Part shown: piece by piece, positions 27,824-37,271 of the stretch | How the letters are laid out: each line of letters opens with the position of its first letter | Numbering within the stretch: the stretch's first letter is position 1 | Position numbers and translations under genes: made by a program | Notes under the pieces: model-generated | Seen by the model: only the letters and a program-made list of their open reading frames with translations | The model's database searches: none | What the model was told of the DNA's origin: nothing | Source: Mesotaenium endlicherianum | Lineage: Eukaryota > Streptophyta > Zygnematophyceae > Zygnematales > Mesotaeniaceae | DNA: 37,271 bases | Direction of reading: 5' to 3' | NCBI GenBank assembly: GCA_009602735.1 | Contig: WELA01008947.1 | Location: 288,987 to 326,257 of the forward strand

Positions 27824-30800
27824 ATGCACTGGTTGAAACACTGTCAGAGGGCATTTGGAAGGGAGACATGGAAGTCTGGCTACGCCCGCTTGCAGCGCAG
27901 TTCGCCTGCGGGTTTTGCGCTTTTTTCAACAGAAGCTGCAGGAGCAGTTTCATCACATAATCCGGAACCTATTATGCCGCCATGTGAGCACGTCCCTCAA
28001 ACATATACTGGACCAACAGCTGAAGAAGTTCTAGCAAAGCGCAAGCAGTACCTCAATCCCGCCATGTTCGTGTACTACAAAAAGCCTGTATGTTCTTATT
28101 CTAACTTTTCTTGTCTTTACCTCAGTAAGACATGTACGGTGCGACCAGAACTCGGGGCATGACCAGAGGGGTTAATACATGATGTCTAGCCGTTTTCACT
28201 TCATGAAGCACCTGTCGAGACTTCACATTACTGCACTCACCAATTCTACGTCTACATTATGGTCTGCAGTGGAGTTGTTTCGAGACAAACAACGTGATGC
28301 ATTCTAAAAGTTCCTGTGGTAGAGGTCGTCTTCCCAGGTTCTTCAAGACCATCACCGGACTGAATAATGGTGTGCAAGCACAGGACACAGAACTGTGCTG
28401 TTATTGCATATGGTCAGGACAGTTTAGCATGCAAACTTTTTCCTGGGCAGAGCCGTGACGATGGCAGTATTCTACATAAGAACGCACTACATACACCAGC
28501 ATTGGCCTGGTTGCACTGCCTATAAAGAAGTGGTCTTTGGGGATTTCACTGAATTTCTATGACAAAAGTGACAGTGTATCTAAATCAATTGGAGTGTCCA
28601 CAACCTTGTGCTGTCCTCAGTGACCTGCCTGGGGAGGCACCAAATCTGCAGTCAGAGAAGTTGGCAATTGCAGGAGTTGCAAAATACAATCATAAAAACA
28701 TTAGAGCTTATTTCAGAGAGGGGGGAGAAAAGACGGAGCATGTCAGCTTCCCGCAAATTCATGCTTAAAGGAGGCTGCATGGCCCCTGGTCTATGTCAAG
28801 CATTGTTGCCAGCGCATAGTACCGAGGAGTCCATGACAACTCAGGTTAATGGTAGGTCTGCGGCTGTTGCGCTTAGCTCCGCTTCTGACACATGTCGCTT
28901 AAGATCAGCATTTTGGTGCACGCCCAGAATATATGTCTCCTGCCTAAGCTATTTCAGAGCAAATAGACTGGGCTGGCAGGCGGATGCTATATCACCTTGT
29001 TCTCTTCTCACTGCTGTCCAAGTCCGTTTGAAGTTCATGCTCAGGTGAAGGGGCTGATGGACATCTGATCTCGCCATTTCAATGTGGACTTCTTGTCACA
29101 TAAAGCATATATGAGACTTTCGCGTGGGGTGTGTGGCAGCTGAACATAGTGGAGGGCAGAATGCAGTACCTGTACGACGAGGATGGCAGGCGCTACCTGG
29201 ATGCCTTTGCTGGCATTGTGACGGTGTCTGTAGGCCACTGCCACCCGAGCGTGGTGGCGGCCGTGGCGCAGCAGAGTGCCCTCATCCAGCACACCACCAC
29301 CATCTACCTGAACCATCAGATTGCGGACTACGCGCAGGAGCTTGCTGCCAAGATGCCCGGCAACTTGAAGGTGGGTTGGTCATCTTTCCTGTGCATGCTC
29401 TTATGCCAGCTCTCCTGTGAAACAGGCATTATTCGTTTGAGCAACAACTTTCCGAGTTGTCAATTTGCGCACGTTGGCAGTGTGGCAGGAAGAGGCAGCA
29501 GGCTTGGACCTGCAGGTGATGCATTATACGTCCCTCTGTTCTGGTGACCAGGGACACTGAGCGGGCGGGGTGCGCCGGGGGGGGGTGGGGGGGGGGGAGC
29601 AGGTGGTGTATTTTGTGAACTCGGGGTCGGAGGCCAACGACATGGCCATGATGATGGCACGCCTCTACACGGGCGCGTATGACGTGCTGGCGCTGCGCAA
29701 CGCCTACCACGGCATGAGCCCCGCCACCATGGGCCTCACAGCGCATGCCACCTGGAAGTACCCCGTGGCGCAGGGCTTTGGCGTGCACCACGTGCTCAAC
29801 CCCGACCCGTACCGAGGCCTCCTTGGCGACAATGGGCCAGCGTATGCTGCTGACGTGGCCAATCTCATCGAGAGTGCCACCCCGGGCAGAGTGGCTGGCT
29901 TCTTTGCTGAGACCATACAGGTGCGCTGCCCTTTGTGACCGAGATTGCATGCATGCATGCATGCAGAGGCACCTTCCTTTCCGGGGTTAAAGCCACTGGC
30001 TTGTTCTTTATGGCATGAGGAGGGGGGAGAGTTGCCTGACGGAAACGGCGATGGATGCTGCAGGGAGTGGGGGGCGCAGTGGCGCTGGCGGACGGGTACC
30101 TGCCAGCCGTATACGAGGTGGTGCGCAAGGCGGGCGGGCTGTGCGTGGCGGACGAGGTGCAGACGGGCTTCGGGCGCCTGGGCTCGCACTACTGGGGCTT
30201 TGAGACGCAGGGCGTCCTTCCCGACATCGTCACCATGGCCAAGGTAAGGTCCTGCCCCCGCCCTCCCCCTTTCCCCTTGCCCCTAGCATCAGGCGCGTGT
30301 TTAATCTGCATAATGTGCATGGAAGGAGGGCAAGGGTTCATAGAAGCCACACAGTGAGCATGAGGACTTGTTATTTCCTCCTCCTCCTCCTCCTCCTCCT
30401 CCTCTATGGGGATGGGTCGGTCAAGAGGCGGTGATTGTGGAAAGTGAAGGGGGAGGCTGAGGGCTGTTGCTGCAGGGCATAGGCAATGGGCTGCCGCTGG
30501 CAGCGGTGGTGACGACGCCGGAGATAGCGCAGGTGATGGCGCAGCGGCTGCACTTCAACACGTACGGCGGCAATCCCGTGTGCTCCGCGGCTGGGCGCGC
30601 CGTGCTGGCCGTGATCGACGACGAGCAGCGCCAGCAGCACTGCGCCACCGTGGGGGCCCACCTGCTGTCGCGCCTGCACCACCTCCAGCAGAAGCATGAA
30701 GGCAAGTGGCCCCACATGTCGGCGGCTGTATGGCCAACCCTCTTCCTATCTCTCCCTCTCCCTGTGTCTTTCTACAGATCCCTTTATATTCATGTTTGCC

Positions 30801-31521
30801 CAGTATTTCTGGCATACTTTGCCAGTGCTAGGTGGGAAGGGTTGTTGAGTGAGTGAAAGCCATGTATTTGTGGGTGAGCAGTCATTGGGCATGTGAGGGG
30901 GAAGGGCCTCATGATTGGCGTGGAGCTTGTCACGGACCGCAGCACCAAGATGCCCGCAAAAGCGGAAACGCTTCAAGTATTTGAACGATTAAAAGGTATG
31001 CATGCCGTTTCTTGATGCATATGTGCACCCAGGAGCAGGAAGCACTCGGGTATACTGGAGGTCACACCTGTTCCATCCATTGCATGTTCACCATCAAGTG
31101 CGTGACTGATGTTGCACATGCTATCGACAAGAATCAACAGCACTTCAGCCAAGGGAGGAACGTGGCGGTTTCTATGCTGATTGACGTGTGCTATTTCTAT
31201 GATGGCATACAAGCATGTCATTGTGAGGGGGTGATGTGGGCTGCGGGGCCAGACTTGGGGGTACTGGTGGGCAAGGGGGGTCTGCACGGCAACGTGTTCC
31301 GCATCAAGCCGCCCATGTGCTTCTCGCTGCAAGATGCGGGTATGTACCCCCGTCCCGGTGGTGTCCTGCCATTGTTTTTGCTCTCCGAGTTGCTGAGCGA
31401 AACATCGATCAGGCAGCACCTTTCCAGCTTTCATATTTGTAATTGTGTTTGACCCATGACCTTTCTTTTGGCTGCAGATTATCTGGTGGACTGTATGGAC
31501 CTTGCATTGTCTGAATTGTAG
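27824..31521 (+). CDS. AGT2: Alanine:glyoxylate aminotransferase 2 (class III, PLP), complete
   Basis: Transfers the amino group of alanine to glyoxylate, giving pyruvate and glycine; AGT2-type enzymes are mitochondrial. Exons: 27824-28087, 29140-29370, 29603-29920, 30064-30243, 30476-30701, 30882-30995, 31253-31339 and 31478-31521. All phases agree, giving 487 residues, the usual length. The N-terminus is basic and Ser/Ala-rich without acids for some length ([17 protein letters not shown] onward), consistent with a mitochondrial presequence. Motifs: [18 protein letters not shown], phosphate-binding [25 protein letters not shown], cofactor Asp in [13 protein letters not shown], Schiff-base Lys in TMAKGIGNGLP (split by intron 4), [25 protein letters not shown] and [12 protein letters not shown]. 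Intron 5 begins GCAAGT, a GC-AG intron. Introns 2, 4 and 6 have G-rich 3' ends. Assignment to AGT2 rather than another omega-aminotransferase rests on the near-continuous family pattern. Confidence 0.93.
30376..30404. repeat. (CTC)n microsatellite in AGT2 intron 4
   Basis: Nine perfect CTC/TCC units about 70 bases before exon 5; a pyrimidine run placed further upstream than a normal polypyrimidine tract. Confidence 0.9.
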
Positions 31522-33395
31522 CTCTATTGCGGCGTTAATGAAATATTAGCATGCACATTAGGACTTTCCTCTGACCCTACCGTTTCTGTACACATGCATG
31601 GTAGCTGTAGGCCAGCGCATTCTTGCTGGTGTACATACTCAGCGTATATATATTTAGGGCCAGATTGGGAGGAGGTTTGTTGTCTGCGGGCGACGCCAGT
31701 AGCCATCATCCTCAGCAAGCATCACATAATTGCTAGGCCTTCACCTGGTATGCCAAGGGGAGGAAGGACTTTCTGTCTTGGTCTGTAGATGTACATATTA
31801 GAAGTCGTCATTAGACTGCAGTCGGGTAGCCAGATTAGTTTGAAGATTGCAGAAACGCCACTCGTGCACTTGTGCCCATGACTGGAATTTAGCCAGAGCA
31901 GTAGAGGACCTTTGAGCCACATGATCATTTATGCAGATAACGTGCACAAACAAAGGATTTCAGCAGAACTTCTTTCCACAATGGGAAGCTGTGTGCTCTT
32001 ACTCTGACTTGCTATCCAGCTCAATCCTACCTTGTTGTGTCCTGAGGCGGGCATCTATACAAGAGCCCAACCTCCCTCCGCCGATTTGAGATCAACCTGA
32101 CCCAAAGGAACACACCCTATGCATGCCATGTGACCCCTGAAGCTACCGCAAAAGAAAGGAAAGTTGGGTACAATGACTACACATAAAGCTGCAAGATCTC
32201 ATGGATAACACTTGTCATTGGCAATGATGGCAAAGTGAGGAGGCGGGGGACACGCTCCTCACCTGGAGGAGTCTTGCAATTCCCGTACCACATTGCACCT
32301 AGCACCTCTTCACGAGTGTTACTGGTGTGCAGAGAGCATGTGAGGAGTCATGTCACACCTGCAAGAAACACGTTAATAAATGCACAATTTAAAGTCAGTA
32401 ACTGCTACCTGTCATGCCTGCGCCTGCGCTCTCACATACATGCACGGGGGCATCTTAAGCTGTCATTAGCCATCAATTGCGTAGAAACTCAGCTACTGGT
32501 AGCAGAGAGAGGTTAAGTTATATCCCTGTAGCCGTAAGGGTCACTTTGTTTGGGAGCGCAGGTCAATATCTAACTAGGCTGCCCCCCATCATCCACCTGG
32601 GCAATTCGACAAAAGGTTTGGGAAGCAACCAGGGCAGACACCTGCAGGGACACACATCTCGAAAGCTTTTCCGCAGCACTTGGGCAGCTGCCGTGGTGAC
32701 ATGTGCCCATGCTTCTGACGGCGGGGGTCCACTGCTCGCTGCTGCAAACGCCAGCTGCAGCACATGAGCTGCCCCTCCCACAAGCTGTCTGTCATACACG
32801 TCTTTTCAATCCTAGAAAAAGCTCGCACGTTAAGATGAGTAACCAAGCACAACAGGAGGGTGGAGGAGAGAAGGAGGTGCTAGAGCCGTAACTCTGCTGC
32901 AACTTGATTACCCCAAGTACGCTTCTACGGCAGTGGATGCACAAACTCTAAGAAACAAGTTCAGCTGCAACAGGCAACAACAGCAGCAAACACCAACATC
33001 CACGGGTGAGCCTGGCAGAGCTGTCCACCTCCTCTCGCATCTGTGGCAGCTTACAGTGATGATGACGAGGAGAAGGAGGAGGAGTCGACGTGACAAAGAG
33101 GCGCTTGTGGGCGTTGATGTGAGCCATTAGAGACGCATTCAATGTGCCCTGGCCCCCCACCCCCACCCCCACCCCCACCCCCATCTAGCGAGGGTCAGAT
33201 ATGCACTACTCCTGCTACTGGCATTTGGATTGGTGTAGGGAGCAGTAGCAGACAAAGGGCGCGAGCGCAAGAGGAGGTGCTTCTGCTTGTGAACCTCAGT
33301 GATGCCTTTCAGCGGAGCGCCCACAAGCCCAAACAGCANGAGCAGTAGCAGACAAAGGGCGCGAGCGCAAGAGGAGGTGCTTCTGCTTGTGAACC
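31522..33395. other. Intergenic region between convergent AGT2 and GTPase genes
   Basis: About 1.9 kb with no coding resemblance I recognise. The AGT2 3' end gives way to AT-rich sequence, with GTATATATAT near 31643. A (CCCCCA)n run lies at 33152-33183 and the duplicated segment at 33240-33438 overlaps the right edge. Confidence 0.4.
33152..33183. repeat. (CCCCCA)n minisatellite
   Basis: Five short C-rich units, G-rich on the minus strand (GGGGGT), which could form a G-quadruplex downstream of the GTPase coding region. Confidence 0.85.
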
Positions 33396-33438
33396 TCAGT
33401 GATGCCTTTCAGCGGAGCGCCCACAAGCCCAAACAGCA
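33240..33438. repeat. 99-base perfect direct duplication around one N (assembly join)
   Basis: 33240-33338 and 33340-33438 are identical and separated by a single N at 33339. Identity of two full 99-base copies at an ambiguous base is the pattern of two overlapping contig ends placed side by side, not a biological duplication. Confidence 0.9.
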
Positions 33439-35797
33439 CCAGGCTCCTCTTCCTCTGCCCGTCCTCGTCCTCGTTCTCGTCCTCGTCCCCGTTGGGTGCA
33501 GCCGTGTGACAATGCAGCTGCTCCCGCCCAATGTGCGCGTGAGAGAGGTCCACGTCCGTCAGCAGGGCGTGATGACACGCTTGCCTGTAAGGCCCTGTCT
33601 TGCAGTTGCAGGCAGGCATCCAGCGCTGGGGGCATGAGTGCCGCACTCACAATGAAGCGAGCATCATGAGCCACGAGATCTGCAAACGCCTCCGCAGCAG
33701 CCGCAGCAGCGTGGGGCAGCAGCGATGGAGCGGGAGTGTCGGAGTTGGGCGCAAAGCACAGCTGCAGCAGCGCTTGTTGCAGGCGCAGCAGCTCTTCTCG
33801 GTCGCGCCCAATGAGCACCACATGGCACCCTGGGGGGCTCTCCCATGCGCCCGAATGCACTGCCTCATGCCGCTGCCGCCCGCTGCTCTGGAATGTGTAC
33901 CTCGCCTCCCTGCCCTCACCCACGAAACAATAGATTTCAGAAGCTGCCATGAGAGAGACTGCGGGAGGGCACAGGGGCCCCTGAGAGGCGCAGCTGGCGT
34001 CACTGATTCATCTGGCACAAGCGCAGGCTGGGGGTGTCTGACAACCTGTGCTCGGCAAACCACAAGAGGCCCTTGGCCCGGAGCAGGCCCCTCGCTGCGT
34101 CCAGGTGGCGTAAAACAAAGTGCTGGAATCTGGCGAGAGGCAGGGGGCGCTCTGTACGCACAGCCAGCGACGTGATGCCGTCCTCCTTGTGCAGCACTGC
34201 ACGCCCGTACCCGCCCAGCTCAGGGCCAGCTGCTGCTGCGGCTGGCCTAGGGCATCCCTCCCTCCCTTCCGGCTTCTGCAGAGAAGAGCGCACCTGCTGG
34301 AGCAAGTGGATCCGGATACGTCTGGGTGCCAAGGCTGACACTGCTGTGTCGCGGCACCTTCCTCCCCGCAGGCGCTGCTGCTGCTGCTGCAGCTGATGGC
34401 CCGGCGGACGCTGCTTCATGCGACAACACGCCCTCAGAAGTGTTGGCCATGGTTGCCCCCAGCGGAGCTGACAGCTGGACAGGTGTCACGTCCAGAATGA
34501 GCTCCAAAGGCACGCGGCAGAAGCGGGTCCGGACGGCCTTGGAGCCTGGCGTGTGCGCCTCCACCACATCCTCCACATCCGCCACCTGCCCCAGTGACAC
34601 CAGGTCGCACCTGCCATACCAGCCGCAGCAGCAGCAACGGCCAGGTCCAAGTGTGTGGGTGGTGAATGGAGGATGGAGGCACTCCCTCCCGCCTGGGCCC
34701 CAGATCGTCCGCTTACACATGGCCGTACAGAGAGAGGGACGAGCACGCACTTGTTGATGAGGATGAGGTCAGCCAAGGCCAGCTGTCTCCGCGTGATGGG
34801 GCTACTGAGCACGGCAGGCAGAGCGTCCGCATCGACGACGGTGACAACAGAGTGCAGCGTGACGCCCAGGCGCAGCAGCACGCGCGCCACGGGCTCCGGG
34901 TCCGCCACTCCCGACGTCTGCCGCCGCCCCCTCCCTCCCGCAGGTCAGTCCTCTGCCATCTTGGGCAAGCAGGAGAATCCGAGCACCAATGAAGATATAG
35001 CAAAGATGGTGGAGGAGGAGGAGGAGGAGGGCATGCATGCCTCTATGATGAGATGGTCGAAGCGGTGGGGACCCCTCATGATTGCTCCCACTGCGTCCGC
35101 CAGCTGTCCTCTTATGTTGCAGCACGCACACCCTGCCAGTTCGTGATCGCGGCCTCTAGCGCAAAGTAAGCAAAGGCGACCCCACTCAGAAGCTCAGGAA
35201 GTACTATTGGCCCATTCAACAGGACAACTGTTGCGCCGCCCCCCCCCACGGAGGTGGAAGGGAGCTGGGCTCACCAGACGCCAAGTGCACGGACGACAGG
35301 CCCAGTGCAGCCGAGTGCTGGGCCGTGTTGAGGAGCATGCTGTCCACGTCTATCTCTCCCAGCTCGTTCACCAGCACTGCTATTCTCAAGTTCCCGCTGC
35401 ATCTCAACACGTGCTGCTCACCATCCAATGCATCCTGGGTTCAGGGACATCAAACAGCCTTAGGCTTCTGTTCATGTCTCATCGAGCCAGCCTGGCATGC
35501 AGCCCTGCCAAGTACTCAATTGGTCACCAGGGCAAACTTGGTGTAGAACAGGTTGTGACAGGACAGCAGCCCCGAAGAAAAAAGAGTGCAGCACTCGTCG
35601 GGAGGAGGAAGAAGCAGTCAACCCACACACACCTGAAGGAGCGTTGTCTTTCCGCTACCCAGGAAGCCAGTGACCAGAGTGCACGGGATGGGCGTCCTTT
35701 CGTGCGACCCTGTTTCAAATGCCTGCCGCTCGAAGTTCAAGGACATCTGGTTATCTTCTAAGGAAACCCCTTTCATTGCGCTGCTATCTCTCATCAT
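33396..35797 (-). CDS. COG0523/CobW-family G3E GTPase (metal chaperone type)
   Basis: G3E GTPases of this family deliver metals such as zinc or cobalt to target proteins; the exact metal is unknown here. Exons in coding order: 35797-35633, 35413-35275, 35132-35041, 34917-34751, 34610 to about 34294, about 34241 to 34046, and 33909 onward. Motifs: Walker A CTLVTGFLGSGKTTLLQ (residues 39-55 from ATG 35797), IAVLVNELGEIDVDS, metal-binding GCACC (family GCxCC), HRFDHLIIETSGVADPEPV, SVVTVVDADAL, QLALADLILINKCDL (G4 NKxD joined across an intron) and VPLELILDV. The C-terminal CobW_C domain follows (GITSLAVRTERPLPLARF, GLLRAKGLLWFAEHR, EARYTFQSSG and CHVVLIGRDREEL). The intron after IIE starts GC. 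Start codon and the 3' end are uncertain: a GTGAGT donor near 33660 may splice the tail, otherwise the frame runs to 33396, inside the duplicated segment. A low-complexity Ala/Ser insert lies in exon 5. Confidence 0.9.
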
Positions 35798-36618
35798 ATT
35801 GAAAAGCAAATATGTTTCACCCGTGGTTTCCTCGAGGTGGCCACAGTAACTCTGGCTCAAAGCGTCATCTTACGTATTAGCATCAGTGATGGTTTACAGC
35901 CGCGTTAGTATACATGAAAAAGAGTGCTGAAGAGACACTTGTCAGGCTTTTGAACTCAATCCCCTTGCAGACTTTCCCTAAATTCCAGGACTGAAGTGAC
36001 ACGAAAATTGTGGATATGCACATGCCATTCAAACCAGGAAAATATCAATAATGAAAAAGCGATATGGTTCTTCTCTGTACTTCTGGCACGTCTTCAGTGA
36101 CATATGATTCGTAAGGACCTTCAGTGCCTTAGACGTACTACAATTAGCCGCATGCAGGTTCATACAAGAGCCTATACTTCGCCCTCGATAGGCACTAGAA
36201 CTTCTGAAAGCAGCACTCTTGTTGCATCGCGCTTGCGCGCTCCTTCATTACCACCGCCTCTTGTGCAGCTTGTCATTTGTGGAGCCCCTTGTAGTACCGA
36301 TCACAATCGGAAGCTTAGGACTTGTAAGGACTTGCCCCGTTACACTGGCCACGTGAAGAATCAAAGTAACTGTCGCTGGCACTCTCTTCAATTGGCTCAT
36401 TGGGTATCAGCTGCTTTGTTTCTCATCATTTCCTAGGTATTCGATGCCTTTCCGTGTTTACTTCCCGACAGTAATTGCATTTAATACTCTTCACCTATCT
36501 TCTGTTACAGTTTCACTAGTAGCTCACCATAGTCTTATTTTACGCTGTCAGTGAGTGAGTACTACTACTGCTTCATTGCCCTAAACAGGTGGAGTAAAAG
36601 TGCAGGAATAGGAGGCAA
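35798..36618. promoter_or_regulatory. Shared upstream region of divergent GTPase and DHS genes
   Basis: About 820 bases between two start codons facing away from each other, so both promoters and 5' UTRs must lie here. It is AT-richer than the exons. No TATA box or recognised element was singled out, and an upstream non-coding exon of either gene is possible. Confidence 0.45.
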
Positions 36619-37271
36619 ATGGGAGAAACCACAGGAACAACCTCAGAGCAGGAGGCTACAAAATTCGATGTATTGCAGCTGCAGAAGCCAGCTGACAAGG
36701 TTCCAGAAGCGGCTTCAGCTCCAAAGGATGCACAGGAAGCAGTGTTCAAGGCCTCTGAGCAGCTTCCTAGCTCAACACCAATCATAAGAGGTTATGATTT
36801 CAGCAAAGGTGTCGACCACGCAGCATTGTTGCAGTCCCTGGCAGTCACAGGGTTCCAGGCCTCCAACCTGGGACAAGCAATCACAGAAGTGAACCGCATG
36901 GTGAGCAGTTGTCCCCGTGGTCTTTGGTCATGCCGGAGCTAGTTATACCAGGCCATAGACAATTGTAGTCGGCGTTCAATCTATTAGTTGGTGGCTCAAC
37001 TTATCAGGTGCTGCTAGTCCTTCAACTGAGTGATGACGTGGCGATGGCACTGCTGTGTGGGTGTGGGCAGAGCAGGTAGATTGGAGGCTGAGTGATGAGC
37101 CCATAGTCGGCGACGAGGCTCCCGAGCACCTGGACCCGGCTGTCAGGGCTGCCACCAAGTGCAAAATCTTTCTGGGCTTCACATCCAATCTGGTGTCGTC
37201 GGGCCTTCGAGAGACAATTCGCTTCCTTGTGCAGCACAGGCTGGTGCGCTCTGCTCCCTCCCTCCCTCCCT
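36619..37271 (+). CDS. DHS: Deoxyhypusine synthase, 5' part (runs off the window)
   Basis: Catalyses the NAD-dependent transfer of the aminobutyl group of spermidine to a lysine of eIF5A, the first step of hypusine formation, in the cytosol. Exon 1 is 36619-36900: a variable acidic leader, then [39 protein letters not shown]. Exon 2 is 37076-37243: [48 protein letters not shown]. The family continues VDVVVTTAGG in the next exon, beyond the window. Donors are GTGAGC and GTGCGC; both exon 1 and exon 2 end in phase 0. The [10 protein letters not shown] motif is part of the NAD-binding region and is diagnostic. The catalytic lysine lies outside this window. Confidence 0.95.

Noticed and set aside
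33396..34757. Long + strand open frames opposite the GTPase gene (for example 33600-34175, 34326-34757)
   Set aside because: They are antisense to exons with CobW motifs and have no family resemblance of their own.

Overview
This is nuclear DNA from a eukaryote of the green (plant) lineage. The genes are split by short spliceosomal introns. They include a plant-type receptor-like cytoplasmic kinase (YRDFK and DFG motifs), a BONZAI-type copine, a plant-type alanine:glyoxylate aminotransferase 2, a COG0523 GTPase and deoxyhypusine synthase. Exons are GC-rich, several introns start GTGCG or GTACG, and many introns carry G-runs rather than pyrimidines before the acceptor AG. That splice-site style is reminiscent of green algae, while the kinase and the Ty3/gypsy chromovirus with a tRNA-iMet primer site point to streptophytes. 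A charophyte alga or an early-diverging land plant is my best guess; the species cannot be named from this window.

Layout. 1-6435: 3' part of a copine gene (+), 13 exons read, N-terminus missing. 6436-8226: no gene seen. 8227-10373: receptor-like cytoplasmic kinase (-), five exons read, first exon not found. 10374-14300: AT-richer spacer with no recognisable gene. 14300-27120: a nested transposon block. A diverged repeat (R) occurs at about 14300-14910 and again, split in two, at about 18590-18679 and 26663-27120. The split is caused by a Ty3/gypsy chromovirus (18680-26662, minus strand) with 5' LTR, primer site, gag remnant, protease, RT, RNase H, integrase, chromodomain, an extra ORF and 3' LTR. 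Left of it (15350-18290) lies the 3' tail of a related older element: chromodomain scrap, a second copy of the same extra ORF, and a longer LTR. 27824-31521: complete AGT2 gene (+), eight exons, 487 codons. 33396-35797: COG0523/CobW GTPase (-), seven exons. 36619-window end: 5' part of deoxyhypusine synthase (+), divergent from the GTPase gene.

The host genes are unrelated housekeeping or signalling genes, not a cluster. The strongest candidate for something undescribed is the extra ORF downstream of the chromodomain. Two diverged copies from two elements keep the same position and architecture (basic coiled-coil start, Trp-rich core, acidic stretch, SR/Pro-rich tail), and I recognise no known family. 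Other points of note are the G-rich acceptor sides, two GC-AG introns, a duplicated U3 segment in one LTR, and a 99-base duplication around a single N that looks like an unmerged assembly join.
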